This document shows, in pieces, positions 12,501-23,855 of a stretch of 64,000 bases of DNA. The first letter of the stretch is position 1, and every line of letters begins with the position of its first letter. The notes under the pieces were generated by a model. That model worked only from the letters and a program-made list of their open reading frames with translations. It had not been told where the DNA came from and did no database searches. The position numbers and the translations under genes were made by a program. Source of the stretch: Myrmaecium sp. VS I D KN 1 (taxonomy: Eukaryota; Ascomycota; Dothideomycetes; Valsariales; Valsariaceae); the NCBI GenBank assembly GCA_019775845.1, contig JADQAV010000026.1:496001-560000 (forward strand). The letters are read 5' to 3'.

Positions 12501-15500
12501 AGAAGCACGATTGCGACAGCGGACGCAGCGAGAAGGACAGCGGACGAGACGAGCGTCCGTTCTGCTGTTTGACAATTGGTGAGGTTGCGGTTCGCCAGGC
12601 TTCCACACGTCGGAAGAGGTAGGACTCGAAAGTCCAGGTTGTGCCGGGCCTCCTCTCCTCTCCGCTCCTGCGCCTCGCTTAGAAACACGCGCGCTGGCCT
12701 TTTCCCCTCGTCCTCTGTGTATCCGTCTCCGACCAACCTTGCACGGATGGCCGTCACGAAGATGGAGAAGAGGTTCCTTGCGATCGAGGCATCTTACGGA
12801 TACTCCCACTCCCCTCCGTCGGCTCCCTCTGTTCCTATTTGCGTTTACGTCACATGCAAAAGCTGCTCGAGAAAATTCGATCCACCTGGGAGGCTGGGAG
12901 GCTGATGAGCCAGATTACCGACGACGCAGCCTCTTTCTGTATGGTGAAACGATGCATCCATCATGCAGCGGAAGGGGAGGCTTGCCAGCGGGAATCGATG
13001 GCATTCCCGTCATGCTAGCCGCAAGTCTGGCCCCGAGATCTTTCCCTCTCGCGCCGTCGCTCGGATGCACTGCACGTTTATTTCCACCTTCGACGTCCGC
13101 CTCAATGGACCACGCGACGCCGTGTAACGGTCCCTTACAGAGACGGAGGAGAGGGATTCGCGGGTTACGATACGTAAGTGTTGCTAGTGTGGGCCTGTCC
13201 TGCGCCACGTGCAACCAGTGCCCTCTGAGCGAGAATTCTTCGTGTGCGAATGGCGGTTCCCTTGTGAACTTGGCGAAGGTTCAAGAGGCGATTGAAGGCT
13301 CGCGTCCCCTCCTCCGCGGTGTCGTCATCCGGTTTCACGACTTACGAATTACGAGCGACCGGTGAAAGCCACGTCTCACGCGAGAGGCCTGCGTGGATAG
13401 GCAGTGCCTGCGACCTGACGGCTCGAGCAGGGTTGGAGGCTACAATATGCAACCAATACTAGCTGCGAACACTAAGAAGACGATGATTACCCGTAACTGC
13501 GAACTGCTGTTTCGTCCGAGGTCCAAAGAACGGTCCAAAAGGAGGCTCGTGAGCCCCTCTAAGATCGTCAGGTATTTGTATTTGTGGTTATCACGGAGTT
13601 TCCGGCTCTTTGCTCGAACTCTCGGACGGTCAAAGTGCCTCAGGACTGATGGATACGTGGGAGAGGTTGCGCGCGGGTGTGCACGCGTGTGGGAAACGTT
13701 CCCTTACCCTTGACGAGGCTGGCGCTAGGCCGAGAGGACTCTACATACATCAACATTGACATGGACATCAGCGATGCGCACTTGGCAAAGGAAACATCCT
13801 GAGATCTCGTATCGTCCAAACGTGGTCTCCCGTTTCCAAACGTGGTCTCCCGTGACCCTCGTTTGAATTCAAGGAACCCGAAACTCTGGCCCGGCAGGGA
13901 GGATAGCAATGACCCGGCCACCTTCGCGGTCTTTGCAGGCGGCTTCAGTGCTCGGCGACGTGACTTGTTGCTCTCCACACAACCATCCTCGGACCTCCAA
14001 GCGGCTTAGCGGCGGCCAGCACATTGCCCACACCGCAACAAACAACGTCCTATCAACGCGCTGCTGGGCTCACGCCAACACCACGCCCGTGGTACAATGG
14101 CCCTCACTCACTCTGCGGTTGGCCATCGGCCCTCCACTCCCACACTACCTGCCTGAGGAGGTGAGGGCCACCAGGTCGCACAGATCATGATCAATTCGCG
14201 CTGTTGGGGTCTCATTCGTCAGGCCACGACTGGCTGACAAGGCTTTGGAGGATATTACCGCCACATCCGTGGGCCGCTCCTCTCGATCTTCCACGTAGCA
14301 CCGACACCAGGCCTCGCCATCAGGCAGGACTGGGAAGGTGGAGGGGAAGCAGCTGTTCTACGATGGGGACTGTTGATCGAAGGGGCTGGCAAGACTCTCT
14401 CTGTGAGAGCGCACAGTCCCCGGCAACCGGGGGCCAGTTCGCGTCCAGCTTCGGAAAAGAGCATGGCAGCGAGTGGAATGCGCAAGGCCCAGATGTCAAT
14501 CCCTGCACGGCGGCGAGCCAGCCGCTCATCCCGTTCGCCTTGAACAGATCCCGGCACCGATAGCTGGCAAGAGAAAGGATCCGCTGCGCTGTTCTCGTCG
14601 GCCGGCTCTGTCAAATGCGGATTTTGTTAGGCTCTCTGCAGAGCGTGTGTGCGGGCGAAGTCAGCTATATCGGCCGTTGGAAAAGGGTAAGAGGATGGCA
14701 CGCTCCGAATTCACACCGCGGCTGTGTATAGGCGCGGAACATTTTCTCTCGGAATAGTTTAGTAGCCGTAGTAGGAATGGGGAAAGCTGTGTTTAGCAGT
14801 GGTTAGCATGGGGGGCTACGGAATGGGGGGGCGGGATCAGCTATTGGCGTCTGCTTTCCTCTCCTCTCCTCTCCTCCCCTCCCCTCCACCCACCCTTCGC
14901 CCTCTCTTCCCCCCCCACCCCCTCCCACAAGGCGCTACGATCTTTCGACCGGCCTTGCAGTCGCTCTTCTGTTTGACTTGCATCCTCCGTGCAGCGCACA
15001 TCATCGCTACTCCCGGCACCCCTTCCGCTAACCCAAGCGTCTCCGTCCACTCCACGCACACCACCTCTCTCTCCCCTCCCACCCGCCCGAGGGGACTGTG
15101 TGTCGTTGTGTGTTGGGGGGTCGGCCTGGTCGTGAGTTGACGGACAGGGAAAGACGGTTCGGACATCCCTCACGCTTCCGACGTGGAGGTCGCTCGGAAT
15201 CCAGGCCCACTTTTCGCTTCGTCGACCCTCTCCACGATCCTTTTCAAGGAGGCTGGGGTTGGGTGCCCTGGTGCCGCCGCTGCTGAATAACAGGCGAATC
15301 GATTGGAGTGAAGTTACGGAGTAGATACCTCCCGGTGGGTGCGAAGGATGATGCTCGGGTGCGAAGCCCGTTCAGAAGAGAGAGCGCTCGGGAAATGTTC
15401 CCACCCCACTTCTCCGCGGGCGAAGGAGAAGAAGGGCAATACAGATGGGAAAGAGTACGTCCAAATAATACTCCGTACAGTACTGTAGTATGGGTACAAG

Positions 15501-16221
15501 AGAATGTAGAGTCAGGTCGCGGTCCCCTTTCCAATCCGGCTGGGTGAAGAAGAAGCCGGCAGAGCAGCCTATCCTCTACTGAGGATAATGGGCCGGATGG
15601 GAAGAAGGGCTTGTAGCTGGAGGTCGCCAGTTGAACTACATTCCCGAGCCTATTTTTCCGGCCACGCTACCGGCGAGGCTCAGTGCTTTTCCCTCTGTAC
15701 CAATCATCGCCGTCGCCTCCTCAGCCGTGACGGGCCTCGGACTGCCTGACCTTCCCCATCGCAACGCCGCGAGTGGCCGGTGCTCCTCGTCGCTCACCAT
15801 TCACCATTCACCACTCACCACTCATCGCCCGTGCGCCCCTGCCTCGTCCGGGCTGGTACGGGTAGGAGTCGCCAGTCTTCAGTCGTAGCAGGTAGAGGCA
15901 GGTAGCAGTAGGTAGATACTTGTAGGTAGGGTGGGTGGATTATGATTAGGGACACCCTTCATCCCACATCCCCCATTTTTTCATGGTTTTGGTTCTGGAT
16001 GTGTGATTTCTGGACGTCTTGCTGATGCTCCCCCCGTTCCTGCACATCCTCCCGTCTCTCATCCGGCTGCAGGTGTTCGGGAGGGCATAGGAGAGGGAGG
16101 GGGAAAACCGTTGCGTTCAACTAAGCTCCCGGAAGGCGAGTTCACAATCAGGCTTTCAACGGCCGCGAGATGGATGATGTGGAGGAAGCCGAAGGGCTGC
16201 TACTACGGGGAGCATACAATG
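9538..16221. other. Long gene-free region upstream of stuA
   Basis: About 6.7 kb of normal to GC-rich DNA with no gene I can support. Open frames up to about 200 codons exist on both strands, but they lack family motifs, mostly lack an ATG near the start and overlap in conflicting frames, as expected in GC-rich non-coding DNA. It does not show the CpA/TpG loss of the RIP island, so it is not a mutated repeat. It includes an 18-19 bp direct repeat (13815-13853) and a pyrimidine-rich tract (14855-14930). StuA orthologues are known for long, complex control regions and leaders, so this is most likely regulatory DNA, perhaps with non-coding transcripts. Confidence 0.5.
13815..13853. repeat. Short tandem duplication, 20 bp period
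   Basis: Two perfect copies of TCCAAACGTGGTCTCCCGT (starting at 13815 and 13835) are separated by one base. It looks like a recent local duplication in the stuA upstream region. Confidence 0.9.
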
Positions 16222-16772
16222 GATTCCTATATCGCCTGTCATCGCGGGCGTGCCTTAAGGCTCCCTGAACTACTCCATACTGTACTTATATCTGAGGACC
16301 ACGTCTGTATATCTTTATAACAACACACATACATACGTATCACACGTACATACTTACATACTGTACAGTACGTACTCCTTCTTGTAAATATATTGAGAGA
16401 TAATCAGACGCACCGACAAGGACCCAACCTGAGAAGAACCCGAGAATCCAGAGAACCCCGGGAGCCAGGAGCCAGGAGCGAAGCGACACAGCCAGCACGT
16501 CCGCGGTCCACCGTCCACTCAGTCACTCGCCCACTGCTGCTCATTCACTCACAACGTACCTCGCCCACTGCTTGCTCAGTTGCCCACTCGCGCACCCGCC
16601 CGCGCGCACACCCGCCCACACCTCCCACCCACTCCACTAGCACACACCCACACACAGACACACACACACCACACAGACACTCTCTCTCCACTCCACTCAG
16701 GCAACCTGAGCCGTTGCAAAGCCAGAACGCCCGCCCGTTCTGCTGGTCGCTCGCCGCTCGCCGCTCGCCAAA

Positions 16773-16884
16773 GTCGCAGGTCGCAGGTCGCGGGTCGCGG
16801 GTCGCGGGTCGCGGGTCGCTGGTTGCTGGTCGCTGGACGCTGGACGCTGGTCGCTGGTCGCAAATTGCTGGTCGCTGGTTGCTG
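16773..16884. repeat. 7 bp minisatellite, 16 units (GTCGCGG/GTCGCTG)
   Basis: Sixteen consecutive heptamers, early units GTCGCAG or GTCGCGG and later ones GTCGCTG, GTTGCTG or GACGCTG. The unit length is not a multiple of 3, so it creates long repetitive open frames on both strands that are not genes. It lies inside the ATG-free leader of stuA. Confidence 0.95.
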
Positions 16885-17013
16885 CTGGTCGCAAGAGTCG
16901 CCGCCCGTCGTTTCTCTCTATTCCTATTCCTATTCCTATCCCTCCTCCTCCTTCTCCTCCATCTATCCTGTGGCGGGTTCCCTTTCCCTGTCTGCCCTGC
17001 CCTGCCTTCTTCC

Positions 17014-17038
17014 CCTGCCCTGCCCTGCCCTGCCCTGC
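17014..17038. repeat. CCCTG pentamer microsatellite (5 units)
   Basis: Five perfect CCCTG units with looser copies just upstream (16994-17007), in the stuA leader. This is ordinary slippage DNA. Confidence 0.9.
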
Positions 17039-17428
17039 CCGGTCCGCCTGCTGCCCGCACCCTGGGAAAAAAAAGGCATTTCAGATCCCGTCCGTAGCTG
17101 GCTCGCTAGCTCTCCCTCTCTCGCTCTCGCCTCCCCCACCCCAACCTCCCCTCCGCTCCGCCATTGTTTCTCTTAAACGTATAGGAAAATCTCCAAAACA
17201 CCCTCACCTCCGGAGTAGTCCGCTGCTGCCGCTGCCACTGCCAGCACCTCCCGCCGCCGACGCGTCTTTGCTGCGGTGCGGACCTGGTCCTCGAAAGCTC
17301 TCCCTGACCCTTCCTCCGCCCTTCCTCGGCTCATTCTGCTCCGGCCGCTGCCAAAACTTAGGCCTGGCCCGGGAAATCAACAGAACCCGTCGAGCGTCTC
17401 TCCGTCCACGACGGATTCATACACAGGC

Positions 17429-19522
17429 ATGAACTCGATGCAGCCCTACAGCGATGTGCCGCAGACGCACCAATCCACACAATCGCACATTCCCTCTTCC
17501 GGGGCCTCTTTAGCTTTACCCCATTATTCGCATTATTCGCAGCCGGCACTGCTACAACCGGGTCCGCAAGCATACACCTCCCAACCGAGCTATTCGCAAT
17601 ACGGGTACAGCAATGGCATTTCCGCGCCCTCTGCAGGTCTTCCAGCGACGTCGGGCATGGGCGGTGCGATGCTGCCGCACCCGATCCCAGGTAAGCTCTC
17701 GCGACGTCGTCAACACTGGTCCGCAATCGCTAACCTGTGCAGCCATCTCCGCCGCTGGGAACGCTCAACTCGCCGGATCGCCCAACTTTAATTCGCACAG
17801 CTTCGATACCTCAGGGCAGCTTGCGCCGCCGGGAATGAAGCCGCGTGTGACCGCAACCCTGTGGGAAGACGAGGGGAGTTTGTGCTTCCAGGTCGAAGCC
17901 AAAGGCGTCTGCGTCGCCCGTCGAGAAGGTGAGGCCGCTCCCAGAGACCCTCCCGAAACCACCACGCGACAGGGTCCTGACATATACTGTAGATAACCAT
18001 ATGATCAACGGCACGAAGTTGCTCAACGTGGCTGGCATGACTCGCGGACGTCGTGACGGGATTTTGAAGAGCGAGAAGGTTAGACACGTCGTCAAGATTG
18101 GCCCTATGCATCTCAAGGGAGTCTGGTAGGTACTGGAGGGCTGCAGGTGGTGTTGGTGTTCCCGAGCTAACGCCTTACAGGATTCCCTTCGAACGCGCTT
18201 TGGATTTCGCCAACAAAGAAAAGATTACCGAGCAACTGTATCCCCTATTTGTCCATGACATTGGAGCCTTGCTTTACCATCCGTTGAATCAGCGTAGTGG
18301 CGTCCCCGGCGGAGCAATGGCAGCAGCCGATCGCCGTCGGGCGGAAGCGAACCAGCAGCGTTATCTGACGAGTCCGCAAACGTCCCAGCCTCAGCACCTG
18401 CATCATCATCACTCCATGAGCAATCCACTGGCACCGGTTTCCCAGCCGCCGCCTCAGATCACCACTCACGGTGGTTCTGCTCGGCCTGGGCTCGACCGAG
18501 CCCACACGTTTCCTACTCCTCCGACCAGCGCCAATGGTCTTCTCATGAACGGCACGACACCTTCATATGACAGCTGGGCAAGTGCTGGCATGCAGGGAAG
18601 CCAGCAACTGCCAATGGACAACCGGCTGAACAACCCTCAGTCTGTCCCAGCAACTCCGGCCACTACGCCGCCCGAGCTCCAACCGATGCAGCCTTACCAG
18701 ACGAGCCAGGCCTACGAACCTAACCGCACGCTTTACGGCACGGTGCCAGCCTCCCATCCTGGGCCATACTCCCAGCCTAATGCGTTGGCCAAGTATCCCC
18801 AGGCCTACCAGACGGCTGCGTATCCGAAAGCGGAGATGGCTCCTCCGGACCGAAATGGAGCAGCGCCGCCGCCGGCGAACTCCAAGCCCGCTGAAGCATC
18901 ACTGGGTGAGCAAGCCGCGCCTGTGGGACAGATCCTTGGCGAGGTAGGGAGCGAGACGGAGAACGACACGGAATATGCTCCCAGCAGCACTACCTACGCC
19001 AGCAACCGCAACTCATACGGGTACAGCACGAACACCGGAACCGCAGGCCTTCAACCGGACGAGTTAACCGGTTCTCCTCACCAGAACGGATCGGGCAGAG
19101 CGACTCCCCGTACCACCGCTACGTTGCAAAACCAATGGTCTTCCGGCTATGCCACCCCGAACCGCACACAGCCGTCTCCCAGCAATCTGTCGTACGTGAT
19201 GAGCGACTCCCGCAGTACTAACGCCAACGGTAGTAACCCGTCAGATCCCTATACCGGTACGCACGGGAATATGGGCACCGGTTATGCTACCCAGGCCTAC
19301 TCGGCGAGCAATGGGGTGAACAGTTCGGGCAAGCGTGGCCGGGATGATGATGAAGACCAGCGGTATCACTCCCGGATCGATTCTGCGGGTGAGTTGGAAG
19401 GTGGCTTGAAACGCAGAAAAACCATCTCCGAAGGAGGTCATGACGGCGTCGTTGGCGTTGCTCCCTTTGATGCAACGAACACCCTTCAACGAGCGCGTTC
19501 GACGATCCAAAGACGGAGATGA
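17429..19522 (+). CDS. stuA: APSES-domain developmental regulator StuA
   Basis: Exons 17429-17690, 17743-17928, 17993-18125 and 18181-19522 (introns of 52, 64 and 55 bp) encode 640 aa. The APSES/KilA-N DNA-binding domain spans about 120-228 and begins [13 protein letters not shown]. All three splices rejoin conserved text: VARRE to [11 protein letters not shown], and HLKGVW to [14 protein letters not shown]. The N-terminus is Gln/Ser/Tyr-rich. The long C-terminal half is low-complexity, with a bipartite nuclear signal near 577-612 (KRGR ... LKRRKT). StuA/Asm-1/Efg1 proteins bind (A/T)CGCG(T/A)N(A/C) sites and control conidiophore development, sporulation, effector and secondary metabolite genes. 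The start is chosen because 17429 is the first ATG in over 1.2 kb and gives MNSMQPYSD, a family-like start. The exact C-terminus rests on one long open exon. Confidence 0.96.
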
Positions 19523-21890
19523 TGTCTTTGCCTGCTGTGCGCGCGTGTTTGGTTTTCGGTACCTTTGGGTGGCTAACCTCGATTTGTTTTTTGCGTTCGA
19601 TCAGAGCACGGCAACAACCACCTCACTAGACACACGGGTCTGCGGATCGCTGGGATACCGGCCCGTGCCGGGTATGCCTATGCCTCACCAGTCGTCCAGG
19701 TCCAGCACTTTGGATATTCATGAAAGGCCAGCCAGCCCAGCACCGCGTGAGAGGACATTCTCACCCCGTCCGGAACGAACGACCAGCATCCATCCTTCTT
19801 GGCCGTGCTTCAGCCCGTCCAAAAACCGCACGTACTCTCCTTTAGATGACTCGCGCACCTGGCGTTTTGTTTCCAGCGTGCTTTATCACACCTCACGACG
19901 TCATGTTGTTTTGGTTCTTTCTGCTGGGCATCTCTAACGACCTCACGAAACTTTCTTCCCAACCACCACCACCACCACCAAAAAACTGGATGCTGTTTTT
20001 ACGAGAAAAACGACCCATCTCACCCAACCAACCAACCAATCAACCTCCTCTTATATCGCGCCCCCGACGACCGCACGACTTCGGCATTTTTTGTTTTTGA
20101 CGATCATCACGACCCCCGCGCTCCCCTCATCCTCTTCGGCATTGACACACACACACGCACTGACGATCTCACGTAACGAACGACGACCCTACGGCATTTT
20201 GCGGTGCAGCCATCTTTTTCTGCTTCTTCTTTTTACTCCTTCCTGCGGTTGGCATGACTTAGCGCCTGCCCTGCGAATGCCCTTCTCTCTCTCTCGTTCA
20301 TACACACCCACGCACGCACGCACGCACACACACGACAGATATATGAGCATTTTTTTTCCTTCGTGAGCGAGCGGGGAAAAAAGGAGGGGGGAAAGGAGAG
20401 AAAAGAAACATATGGGATCACGACCTTAATGGGATTCGGAATTGAATGAAACCGTTATTCTTTTTTTTTCTGCCTTTCCATTTTATCTTTATCTTGCGGC
20501 CACGGTGGGGTTTGGGCTGCTGCTGCGACTGGATATTCTTTTTTTTTGCCATCTCCTTTTCTTTGCTGTTGGAATGTGGAAGCGGATTTTCATTTCTGAT
20601 TTTCATTTTTTTTTTCTTTTTCTTATGTCGTTCCGCGTGTTTGTTCATCTATGTTGTTATTTCTTATCCATGTCGTTCTCAGCCTTTTTGTTTCTCTTTT
20701 TCTTTCTGCTATCTTTATCCTTTCACGTAGTAGGAGTAACCTCTGATGGGACCGCACTGTTACGTTGCTCCTGCTCCATCCACTCACGAAACGCCCCCTT
20801 TTTTTCCTTTCTTGCATGTTGTTGTTGTCGTTGTGACGAAGATTCATGGAAATGACCAACCCCGAAACCCGAACTCGGGGGATGAGATCAAGATGAGAAA
20901 AAAAAGCACGTCGTCGTTCCTTTTTTTTATCTCATGTTTCATGATGAGGGATGCGGGAGATGATGACATGATTGATTTTATTTGATTTGATTCCATGGAT
21001 TTTTATGGATGGATTGATTTTTTGTATGTTTAACCTGCTTATTCTTTTTTTTTCGGTTACCTCCTCCTCCTCTATAGAAGAACGAGAATATGTTTTATGC
21101 TATGTTTTTGGTCCTGCATTTGATTGTGACTTTGTCTGTTTGGCGTGTGCTTGTTGTTGCTGCTACTGCTGCTGCTGTTGCTGCTGTAGTAGTGGCGATT
21201 ATGTATAATAAGTACGGCTGTATGTATGTGCATGTCCATCCATGTGGACTTGTACTGTATGTGTATGGTGTATGCGTACACCTATTCCCTCTTGTATACT
21301 CCTGTATCGATATACATATCCATATTCTTCTCGGTCCATCCCAGCCTATTGCTCCATAAGACGCCTACAGTACCTACACTTCATATACAAAGGCAAAGGC
21401 GGACCCCTCCCGCCCTCTCTCCCTTCCTTTCATCCACAAACCGGAAACCCGCTCTGCTTTATCTATCCATTAGGCAAGGCGAGGAAAGATGGAGGAGATG
21501 CGGAGAAGAGGTCGAGGTGGAGGTAGAGGTTGAGGAAAAGTAGAGGTCGAAATTAAAGTACTCGATTCAGAGGAAGAGAAAACAAACGGAGGCCGAGAAA
21601 TATATCAGCCTACCCCTCTCTCCTCCTCACTTCCTCTGGGAGGCCTTAAAGAAACGAATCGAGGCATGCCAACATGTACATTATGAAATGTCCTCGCATT
21701 CCTATGCACTTCAATCATCCACCTTCCCACTATTATTCCCATTTTCCCCACCCTTTCCAAGCCATCTTTCGCCATAGTGATATTCATACATACATACCTC
21801 CCCCCTACCCTACGCTCTTCTCAGGCCAGTCCAATGGAAAAAAAAACCCCCCAAAAGAAAAGGACAAACCCCAAAGTGCACCCCTCCCCC
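19523..21890. other. Gene-free region between converging stuA and sim3
   Basis: A 2.4 kb spacer between two stop codons. It has many T-runs (20460-20720), CA/CG dinucleotide tracts near 20140-20340 and a TTG/CTG triplet stretch at 21151-21190. Open frames here are Phe/Leu/Ser-rich products of poly-pyrimidine DNA and show no family. The stuA 3' UTR probably occupies the first part. No repeat element recognised. Confidence 0.45.
21151..21190. repeat. TTG/CTG triplet microsatellite
   Basis: An imperfect run of TTG, CTG and CTA triplets, non-coding, between stuA and sim3. Confidence 0.8.
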
Positions 21891-23499
21891 TCAGAGCTTA
21901 ACCTTCTTCTCCCAACTCCCCTCCTCATCAATCCGTCCCAACTCCTCTTCCGCCTTCCTCTTCCCACTCCCGTTCTCCTTCTCCTTTCCCTCCCCATCCT
22001 TCCCATCCTTCTTCCGATGCCTCACCAACCCCGTCAAGTCATTCGCCTGGGACTTCGCCGCAGCGAGACGCGCCTGCTGCTGCGCAGGCGACTCGCCGAG
22101 GATGCTGCCAAGGAAACCGCCGTCGAGGGCGGCGGAGCCATCGGCGAGGGCGCCGGCGACGCTCGTGGTATCGGCGAGAGAGGGGAGAGCGACGGGCGGG
22201 GCTTTGAGGTCGGTTACCTATTTGGTTGGTTAGTGGTTGTTTTCTTTCTTTGCTTTGCTGTAAAGGGATCTTGACTGTACATACCCGCTGCTCCATCTCC
22301 TCAATCATCTCCCTTACATCCTTCACATCCGCCTCCTTCTTCGCCGCCGCCGCCGGGTCCGCATCCCTCATCGCCGCGAGCTCCGCCTCCTCCTTCGCGA
22401 TGCGCAGCCGGCACGAGGCGATGGCGGCCTCCATGTGCGTGACGGCCTCGGCGCGGAGCGCCTCATCCACCTTGGGCGGCTCCGCCTGCGGGGCACCCGC
22501 GCTTCCTCCTCCTCCTCCTCCCCCGTTCTCTGCGTGCTGCTGGGCCTCGCGGATCGCGGTGACGGAGGCGAACTCGAGCGCGAGCGAGAGCTTGTAGTGG
22601 GCCTCGGCGCGGAGGGCGGAGGCGGGCGGGTGGAGCTGCTGCTTGAGCGCGAGCGCGGCGCGGAAGTCCGGGATCGCGTCCTGGAACCGCTCGTTCTCGA
22701 GGGAGATCTCGGCTTGCAGGTCGTGCGTGTCGGCGAGCCGTTCTTGGAGGGCGCGGATGGTGGGGTCGGTGGAGCTGGTGGCGGGCTGGGATGGGGGTGC
22801 TGGTGCGGTCTCCTTTCCTTTGCCTTTGGTGTCGGCGCTTTCTCCGTCTGCGGGCTCGTTGGTTGGAGGGGCTAGGGCTTCGAGTTGGCGGGTGGTGAGG
22901 ACGCGCGCGACGTCGAGGATTTCGAAGGCGTTGGCGAAGTCGTCGTCATCGTCTTCGGCGGCCTCTTCGCCGTCTTCGTCTTCCCCGTCCTCTTCCTCGT
23001 CCGAGTCCGTGTCCCAGTTCTCATCGCCGATGATCTGGAAGTACGGCTTGCTCTCGACCGTCTCCTCTCCCGCCTCCTTTTTCATGCCCTCCTTGTTCTC
23101 GACCACTTTCTCGGCCATTTCTTCCGCGATCTTCTTGTCCTCGCTTTCCACAGCCTCGCGATCATCCTCTGCTGCTGCCGCGGCCGCTTTACTGCTTCCT
23201 TCGCCATTGCTCGCGCCCGCGCTCTTCTTCTGCTTCTTCTGCGGTCGCTCGCCTTCGCCTGCGACCTTTGCGCCTAGGACGTCGCTTTTACTGACGGCAA
23301 CGTGGTAGAGGCAGCGGCCGTAGCGGTAGAGCAGCTCCGCGTTCTCGGGCGCCATCTCCCCGTTCAGCTCCGCTTGCAGTGCGGTTGCTTGCGAGTAGAG
23401 ATCTGCGGCGGCATTGTAGTTTTTGAGGCTGTACTGCAGATTGGCTTTGGTTGTGAGCTCGTCGAGCTTCTCCTTGGTAGCGGGGCCTTCGGCGGTCAT
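21891..23499 (-). CDS. sim3: Histone H3 chaperone, Sim3/NASP/Hif1 family (SHNi-TPR)
   Basis: Two exons, 22285-23499 and 21891-22217, with a 67 bp intron (donor GTATGT, branch CACTAAC, acceptor AAATAG) encode 513 aa. Start ATG 23499 gives MTAEGPATKEKLDEL, and the frame upstream is 5' flank. Parts: a first TPR (about 14-68); a lysine-rich linker; an acidic block (163-187, EEEDGEDEDGEEAAEDDDDD) followed directly by FANAFEILDVARVL, the SHNi-TPR signature in which the acidic tract interrupts a TPR; further TPR helices at 245-380 with a poly-Gly loop; and a basic tail with KRKAEEE as a likely nuclear signal. The family escorts H3-H4 and, in fission yeast Sim3, the centromeric CENP-A/Cnp1 form. It is divergent from dpb2. 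Confidence 0.93.
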
Positions 23500-23855
23500 G
23501 GTAGGCGAGGCCTGATTGAAGTACGATGTGAGATGAGCTGATGCGACTGAGACGAGATGTGTGCGCTGCCGTGGTGCTCCGTATGCGACTCGATTGCGAT
23601 GAAGAAAGTGTGAAAGGAATGGTTGAGACTGTTTGGGCGGATGCGGTTGCTTGTGAGACGGAGGAGGGCGGTCGTCGGCCAAGAAAAGCGCGAGAGGGCG
23701 GGCACGCGTGCGGCGCGTCGGGTCGCGTCGCTCTCCGTAAATTGGGCTGCGGGCAAGGCCAAGGGTCCATGTGAATGAATGTCGACGGTCAACACCAAGA
23801 AATTCGACCTCACACTCTTTTCTCTACCTTGTTTTGCCTCTAATATTGCGCGAGG
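23500..23855. promoter_or_regulatory. Shared divergent promoter of sim3 and dpb2
   Basis: 356 bp between two start codons facing apart. It contains one perfect MluI cell-cycle box at 23704-23709 with related GCGCGTC and TCGCGTC motifs within 25 bp downstream. Both genes serve S phase (histone delivery and replication), so joint G1/S control is plausible. Confidence 0.6.
23704..23709. promoter_or_regulatory. MCB-type box ACGCGT
   Basis: Perfect palindromic ACGCGT, the consensus bound by MBF (Mbp1/Swi6, an APSES-type factor) in yeasts. With its flanks (ACGCGTGC) it also fits the StuA response element. By chance a given 6-mer is expected about 0.09 times in this 356 bp spacer at even base use, somewhat more in GC-rich DNA. 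Confidence 0.5.

Larger units (their letters stand above)
16222..17428 (+). promoter_or_regulatory. Probable stuA 5' leader: 1.2 kb without any sense-strand ATG
   Basis: Reading every line, the last ATG on the plus strand before the stuA start is at 16219, so the 1207 bases before ATG 17429 contain none in any frame. The same interval holds about 11 CAT triplets, that is ATGs on the other strand, so base composition alone is not the cause. One-sided ATG loss is what a scanned 5' UTR would show, and it suggests transcription begins at or just after 16.22 kb. The leader is pyrimidine-rich and holds a 7 bp minisatellite, CA-rich tracts and a CCCTG repeat. A leader intron is possible, but I could not fix one. 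Confidence 0.6.

Noticed and set aside
12739-13365. Open frame of about 200 codons in the stuA upstream region
   Set aside because: No ATG at its beginning, no recognisable motif, and competing open frames on both strands as expected in GC-rich non-coding DNA.
12014-13385. Several matches to the StuA response element (A/T)CGCG(T/A)N(A/C) upstream of stuA, suggesting autoregulation
   Set aside because: The motif is degenerate enough to be expected about once per kilobase on two strands. The number seen in 7.9 kb is not above chance.
16393-17176. Several long open frames on both strands over the stuA leader
   Set aside because: They are produced by 7-mer and pentamer repeats and pyrimidine tracts. 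The plus-strand ones have no ATG at all.
20442-20859. Phe- and Leu-rich open frames after stuA resembling membrane proteins
   Set aside because: They are translations of T-runs in a 3' region, in several overlapping frames.
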